From contig NC_067195.1 of assembly GCF_000699445.3 (NCBI RefSeq), positions 58,067,091 to 58,131,090 on the forward strand: a DNA stretch of 64,000 bases, read 5' to 3'. The translations under genes and the position numbers were made by a program. This DNA is from Schistosoma haematobium. Lineage: Eukaryota > Platyhelminthes > Trematoda > Strigeidida > Schistosomatidae. The number at the start of each line of letters is the position of its first letter. Positions within the stretch are counted from its first letter, which is position 1. Below the pieces are notes generated by a model. The model was not told the origin of the DNA. It saw only the letters and a program-made list of their open reading frames with translations, and searched no databases. This document shows, in pieces, positions 53,375-64,000 of the stretch.

Positions 53375-54627
53375 CTGGGTTCAAAATCTCAAAAGCATTT
53401 TGGTACCAGTACGACTCAAACAGATGTATGTACCATATCGACAGCTTCTACAACTACTTCCACATCTCCAGCTAAAGCGAAATCACACGTAACTACCACA
53501 TTATCTGAAATATCCAAGACACATGATTCTTTATTCTCTCATTTCAATGCAAATGTATCACGTTTTAGTGTTGGTGCAGAACCAATTCATATTGCATCAT
53601 TGGATCAATGGAGCTCAAGTAGTTCAGAAAGCACAACAGGAGTTATAATACGCTCAGATTTAGTTCCGAATACGTCTGTCACATGTCATCATTCTGTTCC
53701 GTGTATTAATTCTATTAATCCTATGTTACAGCATTCATTAACCTGCCCAAATGCTTCAAAATCTATACCTTTGGGACACGTTACCAGTTATCTGCATCCA
53801 TCCGAAGGTGATGTTAGATCCTCTAATTACAGAACTGAACATAAACAAGTGAACAGTCTTAAAGGCACAACATCACATAACAATGTACCAGCTAAGTCTA
53901 AACACTATAAGCATTTGCAAAGTCACGAACATGTATGCTCCCATGGTCATCACTTATCTAATTCTATTCCTTCTGGTATTCATCTTACTGAATTAGAGGA
54001 ATCAGTTCTTTCAACATCACAGCATGTTCATAACATGATTCCTACGGAAAATGTGAAACGAATTCATGGAAAACACAGCGACAGTAAAAAATCTGAACAA
54101 GCGAGAAGAAATAAACATTTACATCATTTGCACGAACAAATGAATCAAGAATCAAGTGGAAATCACAATTTGGTGTCATTAAATGATTTGGAAAATGCAG
54201 CTGAGATACTTGAAGAGGTTCCTTATGTGGTACTTAGACGTCCTCGTTCAGTTGACGTTAAACAGTATCAACTTCACTTAGAGCACCAAAGACAACAAGC
54301 GGCTGCCTTAGCTGCTGCTGCTGGGGGCTATCCATTTCATCTTTATCAAACACCAGGTGCTCATTACCCTTTCACTTCACGACTACCAATTGGTTCTCAG
54401 TTGTCATATGGACATTACGTTCAACCACCACCTTTTCATGGGTTCAGAAGTCTGGAATGTAATCAAAATCATCATTTAGACACACCGATTACATTTGGAT
54501 CGCATCGTAAATCTGAACAGTCAGGTAAACAAACATCTCATAAATGTTCATCAAGTCAATCGAAGCAGGTATCAAAACTGGATAGTGACTCATGTAAACG
54601 ACATTCTAAGAGAACACATTCAAGAAG
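53375..54627 (+). CDS. FARP-like: Long His/Ser-rich linker exon with Ala/Gln tract
   Basis: Phase 0 in, phase 2 out; residues 939-1356. It opens LGSKSQKHFGTSTTQTDV. The middle is rich in His and Ser (HYKHLQSHEHVCSHGHHLSN, NKHLHHLHEQMNQE). Around residues 1205-1260 is an island of more ordered look: NDLENAAEILEEVPYVVLRR, PRSVDVKQYQLHLEHQRQQA and AALAAAAGGYPFHLYQT. It ends in a basic Ser/Lys/Arg stretch (KRHSKRTHSR). The island might be a binding motif. The TTG at 53600 is in frame and not a start. Confidence 0.88.
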
Positions 54628-56180
54628 GTTAGTTTTAAAACTTTGGAAGTAGTTTTTACATAAAATTATCAAAGGGGTTGGCTTCTACATACGCAAAGAG
54701 ATTTCAGGCATGAATTTCAGTTTACACATAGCTCTCTTATCATTAACCACTACTTGTGATAATCTTAGTCTTCACTTCATGGGCGTGTATTCCCTAATAA
54801 GCAAGAAAAAATAACTGTTAAACTCTACTCCGATTATTGGATATTGTTTACTAACAATATACGGTATTTCCCTTTATGTTCATTATCTTAATTATTTTTA
54901 TAAACTTTCTCTAAAAATAGTTCAATTAAGTAAAATAGGAAACATTTTGTAGGTCCAGAGCTATGCTTATTGAGAGTATATGTTAAGCTGTTGAAATTTC
55001 ATTTTTACAAAGGACCAATGAATATTTATTGGGTGAAGAAATCTAAATGAACTGATACGTGAGTCTGATAGATCACAGATATTATAATAGTCAATTACAA
55101 TGCGTCACCAATTTTCTGTTTATCAATTTATGGGCGATGCAATTACACGTTTTTATACTACTACTAGTACATATCAACGAGTGAAACCAATATCTAAACT
55201 TTATGCCTTAAGCAGATGAATGTATTGGCATAACGTTCAACAGATTTTAGTCATCGTAAAGCTGACTCGCAAAATGAATCCTTTCACGACTGTATTTCCA
55301 GATGAACACACAACAAGCATGTTCATTCTCATTTTGATTTCACCAAGTAGGAGTTTTCAGATCAATTAAAAGTAAGCGCTGATGTTTTTCAGAAAGACGA
55401 AGAAAGCTTCGAAATTTAGCTATCCAACTTAAAGAACTCTATATTACTGAAGATTGTCAAATTTTTTACTTTTGTGTCATATTCAAAAGGAGTCAAAGTT
55501 TAAAAAATCTTGCTTGAGACCCTATGTTCAATTTGGATCAAACAACAGAATGTGAATAATAAGTAGGTTAATATTTGATCCAACTTTTAACAGACCGAAA
55601 CAGTTTCTTCCACCATATTGATTCCTATTTTGTCCCGTCTATCTCACAAACGGGTTTTTTTTCTAATTTTATCTATTTGTCCATCAAATGAATTATCCAC
55701 ACGTAGCAAAACTCGCCTGAAAAGGATTAGTAAATCTCGAAAATAAGTGTATTTAACAGAAATTATGAAAACTTATAAAAACATATAACACTTTTACTTA
55801 GCGATCATAATGTTAATTAATTGGCTTATCGATTTATGTAGTTTAGTTTTTTCCAATACTTACTCATTAAGCTTATTTCATAATCTATCCGAAGTGCTAT
55901 TGATTTAGGATTGCAAGATTGATTATTCTTATGCTTAAGTACAGTTTTTGTGAAACTAGTGATTATCTCAAAAATAGTCTAAAATTGCTGACTGATAGCA
56001 ACTGGAGAAGTATTAACAACTGGAGAGTACTAAACAGCTCTTCTATCATGGTTTGAAATTCTTCAGGTCCACACAACTTTGACTGAACGTCGGAACAGTC
56101 AGTGAACTATCAGAATGAAAACAAAGCCCCGACTATTTACTACACATAACTTTTTCGTGTTAATTCACTCTACCCTTTCA

Positions 56181-56244
<64 letters not shown>

Positions 56245-57709
56245 GGAGATTGCAATCCAAAAAATGAGTACTTACTATCACACACTGAAAACAGACAGGT
56301 TTGTTTTGTCCTCACCTAGGTATAACAGAGGCAATAGTTATCACAATTTTCCGACTAAATTTATCCCAGTCACATCAGACAAGTGTAAATATTATCTTTG
56401 AGTTTACTTTAACATTTTCATTATTGTTCTAGCTATTTTCAGTTTGAACTTTATTGCACCTTGTTAACCTAGTTTATTAATGATTTATTCAGTTATCACA
56501 AAAACACAAATCCCTAGCAAGTTCTTGATTGGACTTTTTAATGATTATCATTTACATTATCACCCTCTAAGCCAAAAGCCTGTACCCAACTTCTGCGAGA
56601 TATTGTTGTTTGTAACTGTATGCCCTGATGTCAGGTTATATAAATTCTCATCTTTTCATAGTCGAAATATTTGAATTATTTTAGAACTATATTCGATTAA
56701 ATTCAGCCTAAAAATTCATGTCTTTAAAATAACAAATATGACCGGACAATATTGATTTCACTTGGATCAACAATTTTTACTGTAATATACATGAATATTT
56801 GAACGCGTATATGCAAATATTAAACCAACCAATATTGTAATAGATTGTACACATAATAAGTTAAAAATATAAATTAATAGTAAGAAGACTCGTGATATTA
56901 GTGGTACGAGTAATATAAATTCTAGTCAATGGTTCAACATGGGAAATAGGTCAAACTTGGATAAATAGGCCGTTAAATAATAAACTCAATGCAGTCTATG
57001 AAGTTGCGTTGATTGATTTGATATATTTATATTCCCCTTCGAATTTACATATATACAACAGTAGAATCTGATGATCTAATTGCAAACAATATTGTTTGCT
57101 CATATGTGTTGTTCGTTGCACAGATATAATCTTTAATATTCATGCCTTTGTTTGTTGTTTTACGGGAAGTGTGTAATTAGAACATCTATATTGTCTGACT
57201 CGGATAATTTGAAATTTTAGAAAATCATTTAGGCATCTGATATTACTAAATAGAATATACAACTTGAAAGCAGAAACAAAGATGGATTTTTGAAGGTTCT
57301 TAATATATCTAATTATCGTAAGGTGTGTTGACTACTGGTTTCAGCCCTAAACAATGATCATAATGAAATGAATGTACCATTTCATTGGTGAATATTCACT
57401 TTTAGAGTTTTGGGTCTTTTTATGAACCATAACTCGAAAGTTCGTATTAGTAGTTATGAAAAAGAAATCTTTATTGTGCTGAAAAACGTGTTTAAGTAGT
57501 TGGTGGTATTGGTTATTTCTTATGTATAGTGGCTATCATGTGTTACACATCTCTCAAAATCGTTGTAAAGTTGTCTCCAAGGTAGCAGTAAACTGGTGAA
57601 TAAATATCTACTGATCTATTTTAATTTCCTGAATACCGTTATGACTATTAACTTAACACTGAACATTTCCTAGTAGTTAATGTCTTTTACTTTCTTAATT
57701 ATTTATCAG
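54628..57709. other. Intron with TA/GA microsatellite
   Basis: About 3.1 kb. It holds the TA-GA tract at 56182-56245. The ORF at 56480-56674 has no recognisable family. I see no other feature. Confidence 0.6.
56182..56245. repeat. (TA)n(GA)n compound microsatellite
   Basis: About 42 bp of TA dinucleotides run directly into about 20 bp of GA. Confidence 0.95.
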
Positions 57710-58335
57710 TCGAAAAGAAACTGAACCATTTGTTTTGGAAGAAAATGACTACTCCTTAAAGGGTGACAGGAAATTCAGTCAGTACGATACTAATGCCAAC
57801 CATATATCTGTCACTGATTTACCACCACGAACAACCAGTATATACTCTCATCATCGTCACCACGACCATTGTCTGCACAGACGTGGAAAAACAAATGGTG
57901 TGTCTGGAGATAGAAAAGTGAAATCCTCAACACTGGCTAGTACTGTTACAACCATTAGCACTACTACAAATGTTGGCAGCAAAGATCAAAAACATGGCAA
58001 GTCGAATACTGAATATGATGCTAATTTAGCAAAAGGTAAGGAGATAATGATATCATCTGTAATATCATCAGGAGTATTAACAACAACCACTAGTGTAACA
58101 GGACTAACAAAACAAAAATCACAACTTCCAGAGTTACAACAACTACAACCGTCATCACCTATGCAAGACAAAAAGAGTAAAGCTACAACATCATTGATAA
58201 CAACTGAAAGTCAAAAATTAAAACAAATTTCATCACCAGATGTTCATGAGGAAAATGGTGAAAGTGAAATACCTTATCCTGTTTCAGTATCTGCTGTAAA
58301 ACCGGTGCCTAAATTGAAGGTGACGTCAAAATCAA
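57710..58335 (+). CDS. FARP-like: Linker exon rich in Ser, Thr and Lys
   Basis: Phase 2 in (AG|T makes Ser), phase 1 out; residues 1356-1564. It reads RKETEPFVLEENDYSLKGDR, then a His-rich patch (HHRHHDHCLHRR), Ser/Thr runs, LPELQQLQPSSPMQ, and ends KPVPKLKVTSKS before gtaagt. No domain is seen. A readthrough of the donor would stop 12 bases later. The in-frame TTG at 57735 is internal. Confidence 0.85.
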
Positions 58336-61300
58336 GTAAGTTGAATTAACATAATTAAAGCAACTTACTATATATATAGAAATTTATGAATTTCCTTACT
58401 ACTGTGACGTAAAACATATCATTTGATCCCACACACGAATAAACATAAAGCCCTACTAAATCTTTAAGTGTGAACTCTGCAATAAATGTGGTTTGTTTTA
58501 TTTTCAAATCTTTTTGTACACAAGTCTTTATGTAGAATTAAAGAATTCATCCCATCAATATTTTAGTAAAGGCTACATAAATTGGTTTCTTTTTCTAGGT
58601 GTCTACAATGTTTATCAAAGGAAGTAAAATACAGAAATGTTTTATTGTTATTCTAACATTTTGATTTTCACAAAAAATAATTCTGTTCGAATGAATAGGA
58701 ATGTTAAGGCTAATGTGTACACTTTAAGTCAGTTAAATATACCATGCATATATATTTACATCAGTCAGTCAGCTACAACGCAGGACCGGGCACATATACA
58801 TCGGTCCAAGTTGCCACACCTCATTAGCACAACAAGGTGAACACCATATTCATAGAAGTAGTTACTTCAATGATAGTAACATATGAAAGAAAGATTGCGT
58901 ATAATGATATAATACAGGAAGAAAGAATTAGTTGGTAGAAAGTAAGGTATAATATCACGGTTTATATATATATATATATTGCTATTCTTTAAAGACATCA
59001 ACATCCATCATAGTTAATTACAATAAACTGGTTGGTCCGAAATCGCTACGTTTTCTTTTCAATTCAAAGATTTCAAGCTTGTACAGAGACCATAGAACTA
59101 TATTACTTCATTTTTCCCAGACCTATTCCTGCTGTGTTTCATCAATGAAAATAACTGTAGCAGATAAAAAATTGTTCTATTAATAAATACAAGACTAAGT
59201 TTGTGTTAGTTTAACATGAAATCACTTCTGCTTTTAAGTAAGGTGAACAACGTATTTTTCTAACGTCTATCTCACTTTAGTCATTCACTATTCTATATTA
59301 CAAAACATGGCTGCTACTATTATTTTTCATAATCATCTATCTGATCTTTGGTAAATACAGGTGACATGAAATAATTATAACTCATCACTTTTACTAAGTT
59401 TGTGTGTTTAAAGACGTTTTTCTCACAATGATGCTATTTTCCATTGTTGATTATCCGAACTACAATCGATCAGTTTTTTCATATTACGAAAATATACTTA
59501 GTAGGTTAGCATCAAAATAGAAAGTTGCGAGTTGTAGTCTTGACTCTCAACAACAAAAAGTCACAAACCCCTCTTCATACCTGTCGAATAAGTGACTAGC
59601 AATATGTATTAAGCAACTTAGTGAGTACTGCATAGATATTTGAAACCGTGCCCATGACTTTTGAGACTCAGTGTGAACGTTAACACTGGAATCAAGGTAG
59701 ATCTAGTTGAACTCGAAATAAGCTGAAACGTACTTTTTGGATCCCACTGATAATCAAATACCATAAGCCTCAACGATTTGAAAATTCTGAAAATTTATTT
59801 TATTTTTTTAAAATTTTTTTGTCATTCGGGTGTTGAGGCGAAATCTCTCAGACTACTGAAAACATGGGAACGCCTCACTAAATACAATATAGTTTCTTAA
59901 ACCAAGTGATTAAATTTACCTATTATATATATACATATATATATTCGGCGAAAATGACAGTTATTTTATTTGTGCATAATTGAGATGAATATCATATAAT
60001 TATTCAATATATTCCTTCAAATGGAACAACATTTCTTCTCATTATAAACTTATAATTATTATTTATCGATGTAAGTAATCGATACATTGCATTTCGATTA
60101 TTCATTTGGCTGGTTGTATTCTCACTAAACACTTGGAAAGTGTTTTTTATCACTGGTTTATACATTATCGAATGAAATCGAGTTACAATTTGTCGTTCAA
60201 CAATTAATAGTAAATATAATTATCTTAACGCAAATTAAATCTGCTATTGAATTATCTTAAATTAATTGCCATCTACCTAACTTGATTAGAAACTGTTACG
60301 TCAGCCAGTATTGTGGCAATTCTATTATACATAAAATACGATAAAAAAGGAATACAATTTACATGCGGCAATCAACAAACTACTTTGAACAAAAGTGTGA
60401 GAAGACTTTCGTACATTTTGCTTCTTAAAATCCTATTGTTCATCTCACAAGTAGGTAATAGTTATTTCATGACTGAACAATCTGTTGTATTTATGCAGTG
60501 GAATTTACACACCATATGGTTACCATATTGAAAATATAATTTTTGTCATCACCTGTAAAAGTTTCCTTTCTATACAGTTATGTGCGAGCCTCCTTGATAA
60601 GAGCTGTATTCTGGTCAATCGCAGATATCAAAATGTCTAATATAAAATTTTCCCTTAGTATTTTCTCAATCAGAAACTTTTGGTTTTTCATTTTGAAAGT
60701 TTTGTAAGGTTTGAATGTTCTTTACATTCCTTATTTGAAATTTATCCAAAAAAGCCTCAATTTTATTAACTATAGTTTCCCGATTTTCAGGACTCTCAGA
60801 AAGCTCATTTCACGTAATCCTGTTCTCTTGTATTTTTCCATATCCGATGTCCACCAACTTTTGTTGGCATTCCATTCTATTTTGGTCGACTCGGTAGACT
60901 CAATAAATCACTTTTTGGTTCCTCCTAGGTTAGCGTGCAAAATATAAAACACAACATCGATTGATCACATTGATAATACCTAAAGATATTCTTTGGTCAT
61001 TAGTTCAACCTAAATATGTTTCTAACCAACCAAAAGCAAACTTTTATTAGGTAAATAAGCGGTCTGGACATTGACGGATTCTAGTCGAAGATTTGATTGA
61101 TTTAACAAACAACACATTACTTCGTATTTATTGTTGACGAGATAACCGCTTACCTAATCATTTTCATAACGTACTCCGGGAAAACATGGTCGTTTAGCTT
61201 AAAGGCAATCATAATTGTGTGATTATTTGACATCTCATTATTAGTAATATGGCAAGACAGAAACGTTACTGGTGTTATGATTCGCTGTAAGTCAAGTAGA

Positions 61301-63548
61301 TAACCAAAATATCGATAGACATACTACTTATTCTCAATAATTGTTCACTTTGTCATAACCAACTAAGCTCAATATAAAGCATAAGCGTCATGTGTATCAT
61401 GTCAAACTAGTAATGAAAGATACAAAAAGTTAATATGGAACTCAAAGCGAATTATGTAGTGTTTTCAATCTTAGTCGGTAATAAAGCGAGACACAAAAAC
61501 CGAATACTATAATATAATTTTTTAAAGATTATTAAACACTTAGTATTTAAAGTGGAAATGTATACCTAAAAAACATAACTAATGTAGGTATTGTTAATCA
61601 TCTAGATCGCATGGCGTTCAGCAGATCATCTCCGTCATCTTACTGCACTACTGAAACGTTTAACTCATATGGTGGGGAGGAGTAGTTTCAGTGTATTAAA
61701 AGAAAACTTTTCATCTGAATATAAAATTCAGATTTCACTGAGGCCAAATTATTTAATGTTAAACTTTTGGATTGTGAGTCAAGATCCATATATATTATTT
61801 TTACTGATTAACAAATTAGAAACACATGTACAATTAGTCCACAGAATTATGTCAAGGAATTTAATGAATAAATCGAATAAAAATTACTTGCCTTTATCTA
61901 AATAAGTTTGAACCAACCATATCACTGAATAACTTGTGTATATATTTTATTTTATCATTGCTGGTTACATAGTAATTTGAGTGTCAAGTGCATAGTGTTT
62001 CCTTGTGATTCCATTAAAATTGTAATCTCATCTTGAAGTAACAAAGAGGGTTTCCTTTCAACCTTGTTTGACCTTTTCTTTCCAAACATAACAATTTCTT
62101 AAAAAAAAACACGTCTATTGTGAAAAAAGTGATAAAATGAATTCACTTTACTCAACAATTTATATATAATTATATCTGACAGAACAAATGAGTGAAACTA
62201 TTATTTTGTTCTATATGACTTCAATAGGTGTGAAAATTCGTACATTTTAATTAATAATAACTAAGGTATACTAGAAAGATTAGAGGAAATTAGATTTACT
62301 GGAAAAAATATAAATTCTTATTTCAATTAAGTAAACGTGAAAGATTAAAGTTTCATATATAGAACAGTTTGCAAATAACTGAACAAGATCTAGAGAATTG
62401 ACTTGTTTCTTAAATGTTTTCTTATAAAAGGGTTTAATCGTTCAGATCCGTTTGACTTCATTAGAAGATAAGGAAAAAAAAACACTTTGAAAAGCAAATG
62501 TGTTAGAAATTTGACATTGAAATAATAATATAATAGATTTAATTAACTGATGAAAAAGGCATTTCTAATGTCATACATTTAATCTGGATCATTTTTAATT
62601 CCTTAAGTAAGCTTATCACATTTGTGTCATTATTGGAAGCAAAACTTTTATTAAATTGAAAAAAGACTTTCTTAGGAAGTACATTAAACTTGTAGTCACT
62701 TAATAAATAATAATTTATCGCCATATACCTTCTGGTTATTTATGGGTAGTTTTTGTTATTTTGGCTGTCCCACTCTGTATGTGATACTTGAAAACGTTTT
62801 TCTAGATATTTCAGTCATACACTTATTTGACAATTATACACATATGTAGGCCAAAAATATATTGAATTCGCATTACTGGAATACTAATGTAATTTGAGTT
62901 TTTATTCAATTTAAAAGATATCTGCATTCATAACCAAGCACCTTTCATTACGTATGAGAAACAAAATGTCGCTAAGTTCAGATGCATCTAAAGAATTTAT
63001 CTTATACCTGGGTATTTAAGCAACATACAAACTGACCTTTTAGATACGTTGTAAATAGTTATTTTCTGCTGAGACTCATATTTGGGTTTTTTAGTTTGCT
63101 TACTCACCCAGCAAGAATTTCTTCTACTTTATGTGTTTGTGAGTAACAGTTTCAACCATTAGAAGTTTGATTTATATGACTTCACCTAGTTGTAAATCTA
63201 CATTATTTTACTGAGATATAGATCATTCAAAAGAAAATAGATGACCTTCAGATAATTTCAGTCTGTATATACAGTTGAGTAGTTTTTATAACCCTAACAA
63301 CCTGATAAATAAGACTGAATATCATTACTTAGTTCCGTTAACTAATAGGCTTCATGTGATTTGTTCCAAAGGTTGTTTGAAATCCTCAACTTGAGTACTA
63401 AATAATCATGGGAATAAGGACTAACTATTTTCGATACTGACCCTTTTGATTTATTAACAAAAGAGTTTACGACTTCATTAGTATTTTTTTAATTGTAGTC
63501 TAATTTTGTTTCTGATTTACTTCACTCAATGCTACAAATATATTATAG
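58336..63548. other. Intron with SINE remnant and a GC-richer block
   Basis: About 5.2 kb. Features are the GC-richer block at about 58760-58860, TA runs at 58962-58980 and 59922-59943, and a Smα-like remnant at 59610-59760. The ORFs at 60313-60531, 60711-60947, 61669-61905 and 62539-62724 have no recognisable family. Confidence 0.6.
59610..59760 (+). mobile_element. Smα-type SINE remnant
   Basis: The order caacttagtgagtactgc (A-box-like), tgagactcagtgtgaacg, ttaacactggaatcaagg, agatctagttgaactcg, aaataagctgaaacg and ttttggatcccactg parallels the Smα copy at 1262-1455. The core CUGANGA is lost (GTTGAAC). It is old and dead. Confidence 0.6.
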
Positions 63549-64000
63549 CAAGTAAACGTCAAATACATGAGCACTTACAACATCCAATACCTCCACCATA
63601 CTGGCATTATCATCATAATGAAGTACAGCCCCAACAACACCATCACCATCATCATCCGGCATGTTCATCACTTATCGGTAAACATGAAGCGACAGCAAGG
63701 TCGATGAAAGATCAACCACAACCAACTATATACGGATCTGAATTCTTAGCGACAAATTATCCTCACATTTTTACAAAAGTTTTGAAACCATCTAGTAGTG
63801 GTAAATCTGAACCAAGGGTGACATCGACAAAGAAGAAAGTTACTTCTAAACCGTCAGGATTATCAGGTGATCAAATGAAACCGGCCGTTACACCTGACTT
63901 CACCGAGAACAATAAAGAGAGTGATGAAAAAATTACCAAGCAAACTAAGAAGCCATCGAGTAAATCTTATTCAGATGGACGATTCAGAGGTGATATGGTA
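63549..64000 (+). CDS. FARP-like: Linker exon running off the window edge
   Basis: Phase 1 in (A|CA makes Thr); 151 codons to the edge, ending on a codon boundary at GRFRGDMV. It reads SKRQIHEHLQHPIPPPYWHY, then a six-His run (QQHHHHHHPACS), SMKDQPQPTIYGSEFLATNY and Lys-rich segments. No DH or PH domain is reached. A shifted acceptor four bases later meets a stop, which fixes the junction. Confidence 0.85.

Larger units (their letters stand above)
5597..64000 (+). other. FARP-like: FARP/FRMD7-like FERM-FA gene (partial at both ends), overview
   Basis: Fourteen exons give one open frame of 1715 codons. Residues in this entry and the exon entries are numbered from the first visible codon. Exons: 5597-5701, 23281-23402, 24431-24528, 26520-26643, 28048-28135, 28756-28911, 34022-34170, 37087-37161, 38816-39821, 42643-42736, 48299-49095, 53375-54627, 57710-58335 and 63549-64000. 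Every intron is GT..AG and every split codon rejoins in frame. Residues 1-75 are most of FERM F1, 76-about 172 F2, about 173-268 F3 (PH-like), and about 270-306 an FA segment (SGSSFRYMGRTEQELQDYV). Residues 307-1715 are low-complexity linker. FARP proteins are membrane- and plexin/cadherin-associated Rac/Rho exchange factors with DH-PH-PH after the FERM-FA. No DH or PH is seen here, so an FRMD7-like protein without a GEF module, or a GEF module beyond 64000, both remain possible. PTPN3/4-type FERM proteins are the next closest family but match less well. Confidence 0.88.

Noticed and set aside
1..64000. CRISPR arrays, bacterial operons, prophage or defence islands
   Set aside because: The sequence is a metazoan locus with spliced exons; no direct-repeat/spacer array or prokaryotic gene arrangement is present.

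Overview
The window is AT-rich animal nuclear DNA, almost certainly from a blood fluke (Schistosoma) or a close trematode relative. The evidence is tRNA-derived SINEs that carry hammerhead ribozymes (the Smα type described from schistosomes), a degenerate RTE-clade (SR2-like) retrotransposon, small exons with GT..AG introns of up to about 17.6 kb, and simple TA/TAT/ACT repeats. It is a eukaryotic window, so bacterial-style operons, ribosome binding sites and terminators do not apply.

One plus-strand gene accounts for all the coding sequence I can defend. Fourteen exons from 5597 to the right edge (64000) join with consistent phase at every junction into a single open frame of 5145 nt (1715 codons) with no stop. 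Both ends are open: the N-terminus lies upstream of 5597 and the gene continues past 64000. The first eight exons (about 306 codons) encode a FERM domain, missing its first strands, followed at once by a FERM-adjacent (FA) segment. The wording of this region is closest to the FARP1/FARP2/FRMD7 group (Drosophila Cdep). The remaining six exons encode more than 1,400 residues of Ser/Thr/His/Gln-rich, probably disordered sequence. A RhoGEF (DH) and PH domains, if this is a true FARP, must lie beyond the window.

Layout: 1-5596 upstream intron or flank with an inverted pair of Smα-like SINEs; 5597-5701 first visible exon; 5702-23280 giant intron packed with ribozyme SINEs, one broken RTE element and two copies (plus a third fragment) of an unidentified repeat; 23281-37161 compact FERM-FA exons; 38816-64000 long low-complexity linker exons separated by introns of 2.8-5.6 kb. 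Those introns hold a 120-bp-arm foldback element, an orphan exon-like ORF at 45123-45257 and microsatellites.

The most interesting material is the ribozyme SINE set. One copy, flanked by a 13-bp target duplication, keeps the whole hammerhead core and is fused to an inverted copy of its own tail, whose breakpoint lies within a few nucleotides of the predicted self-cleavage site. Other copies show graded decay of the same core.
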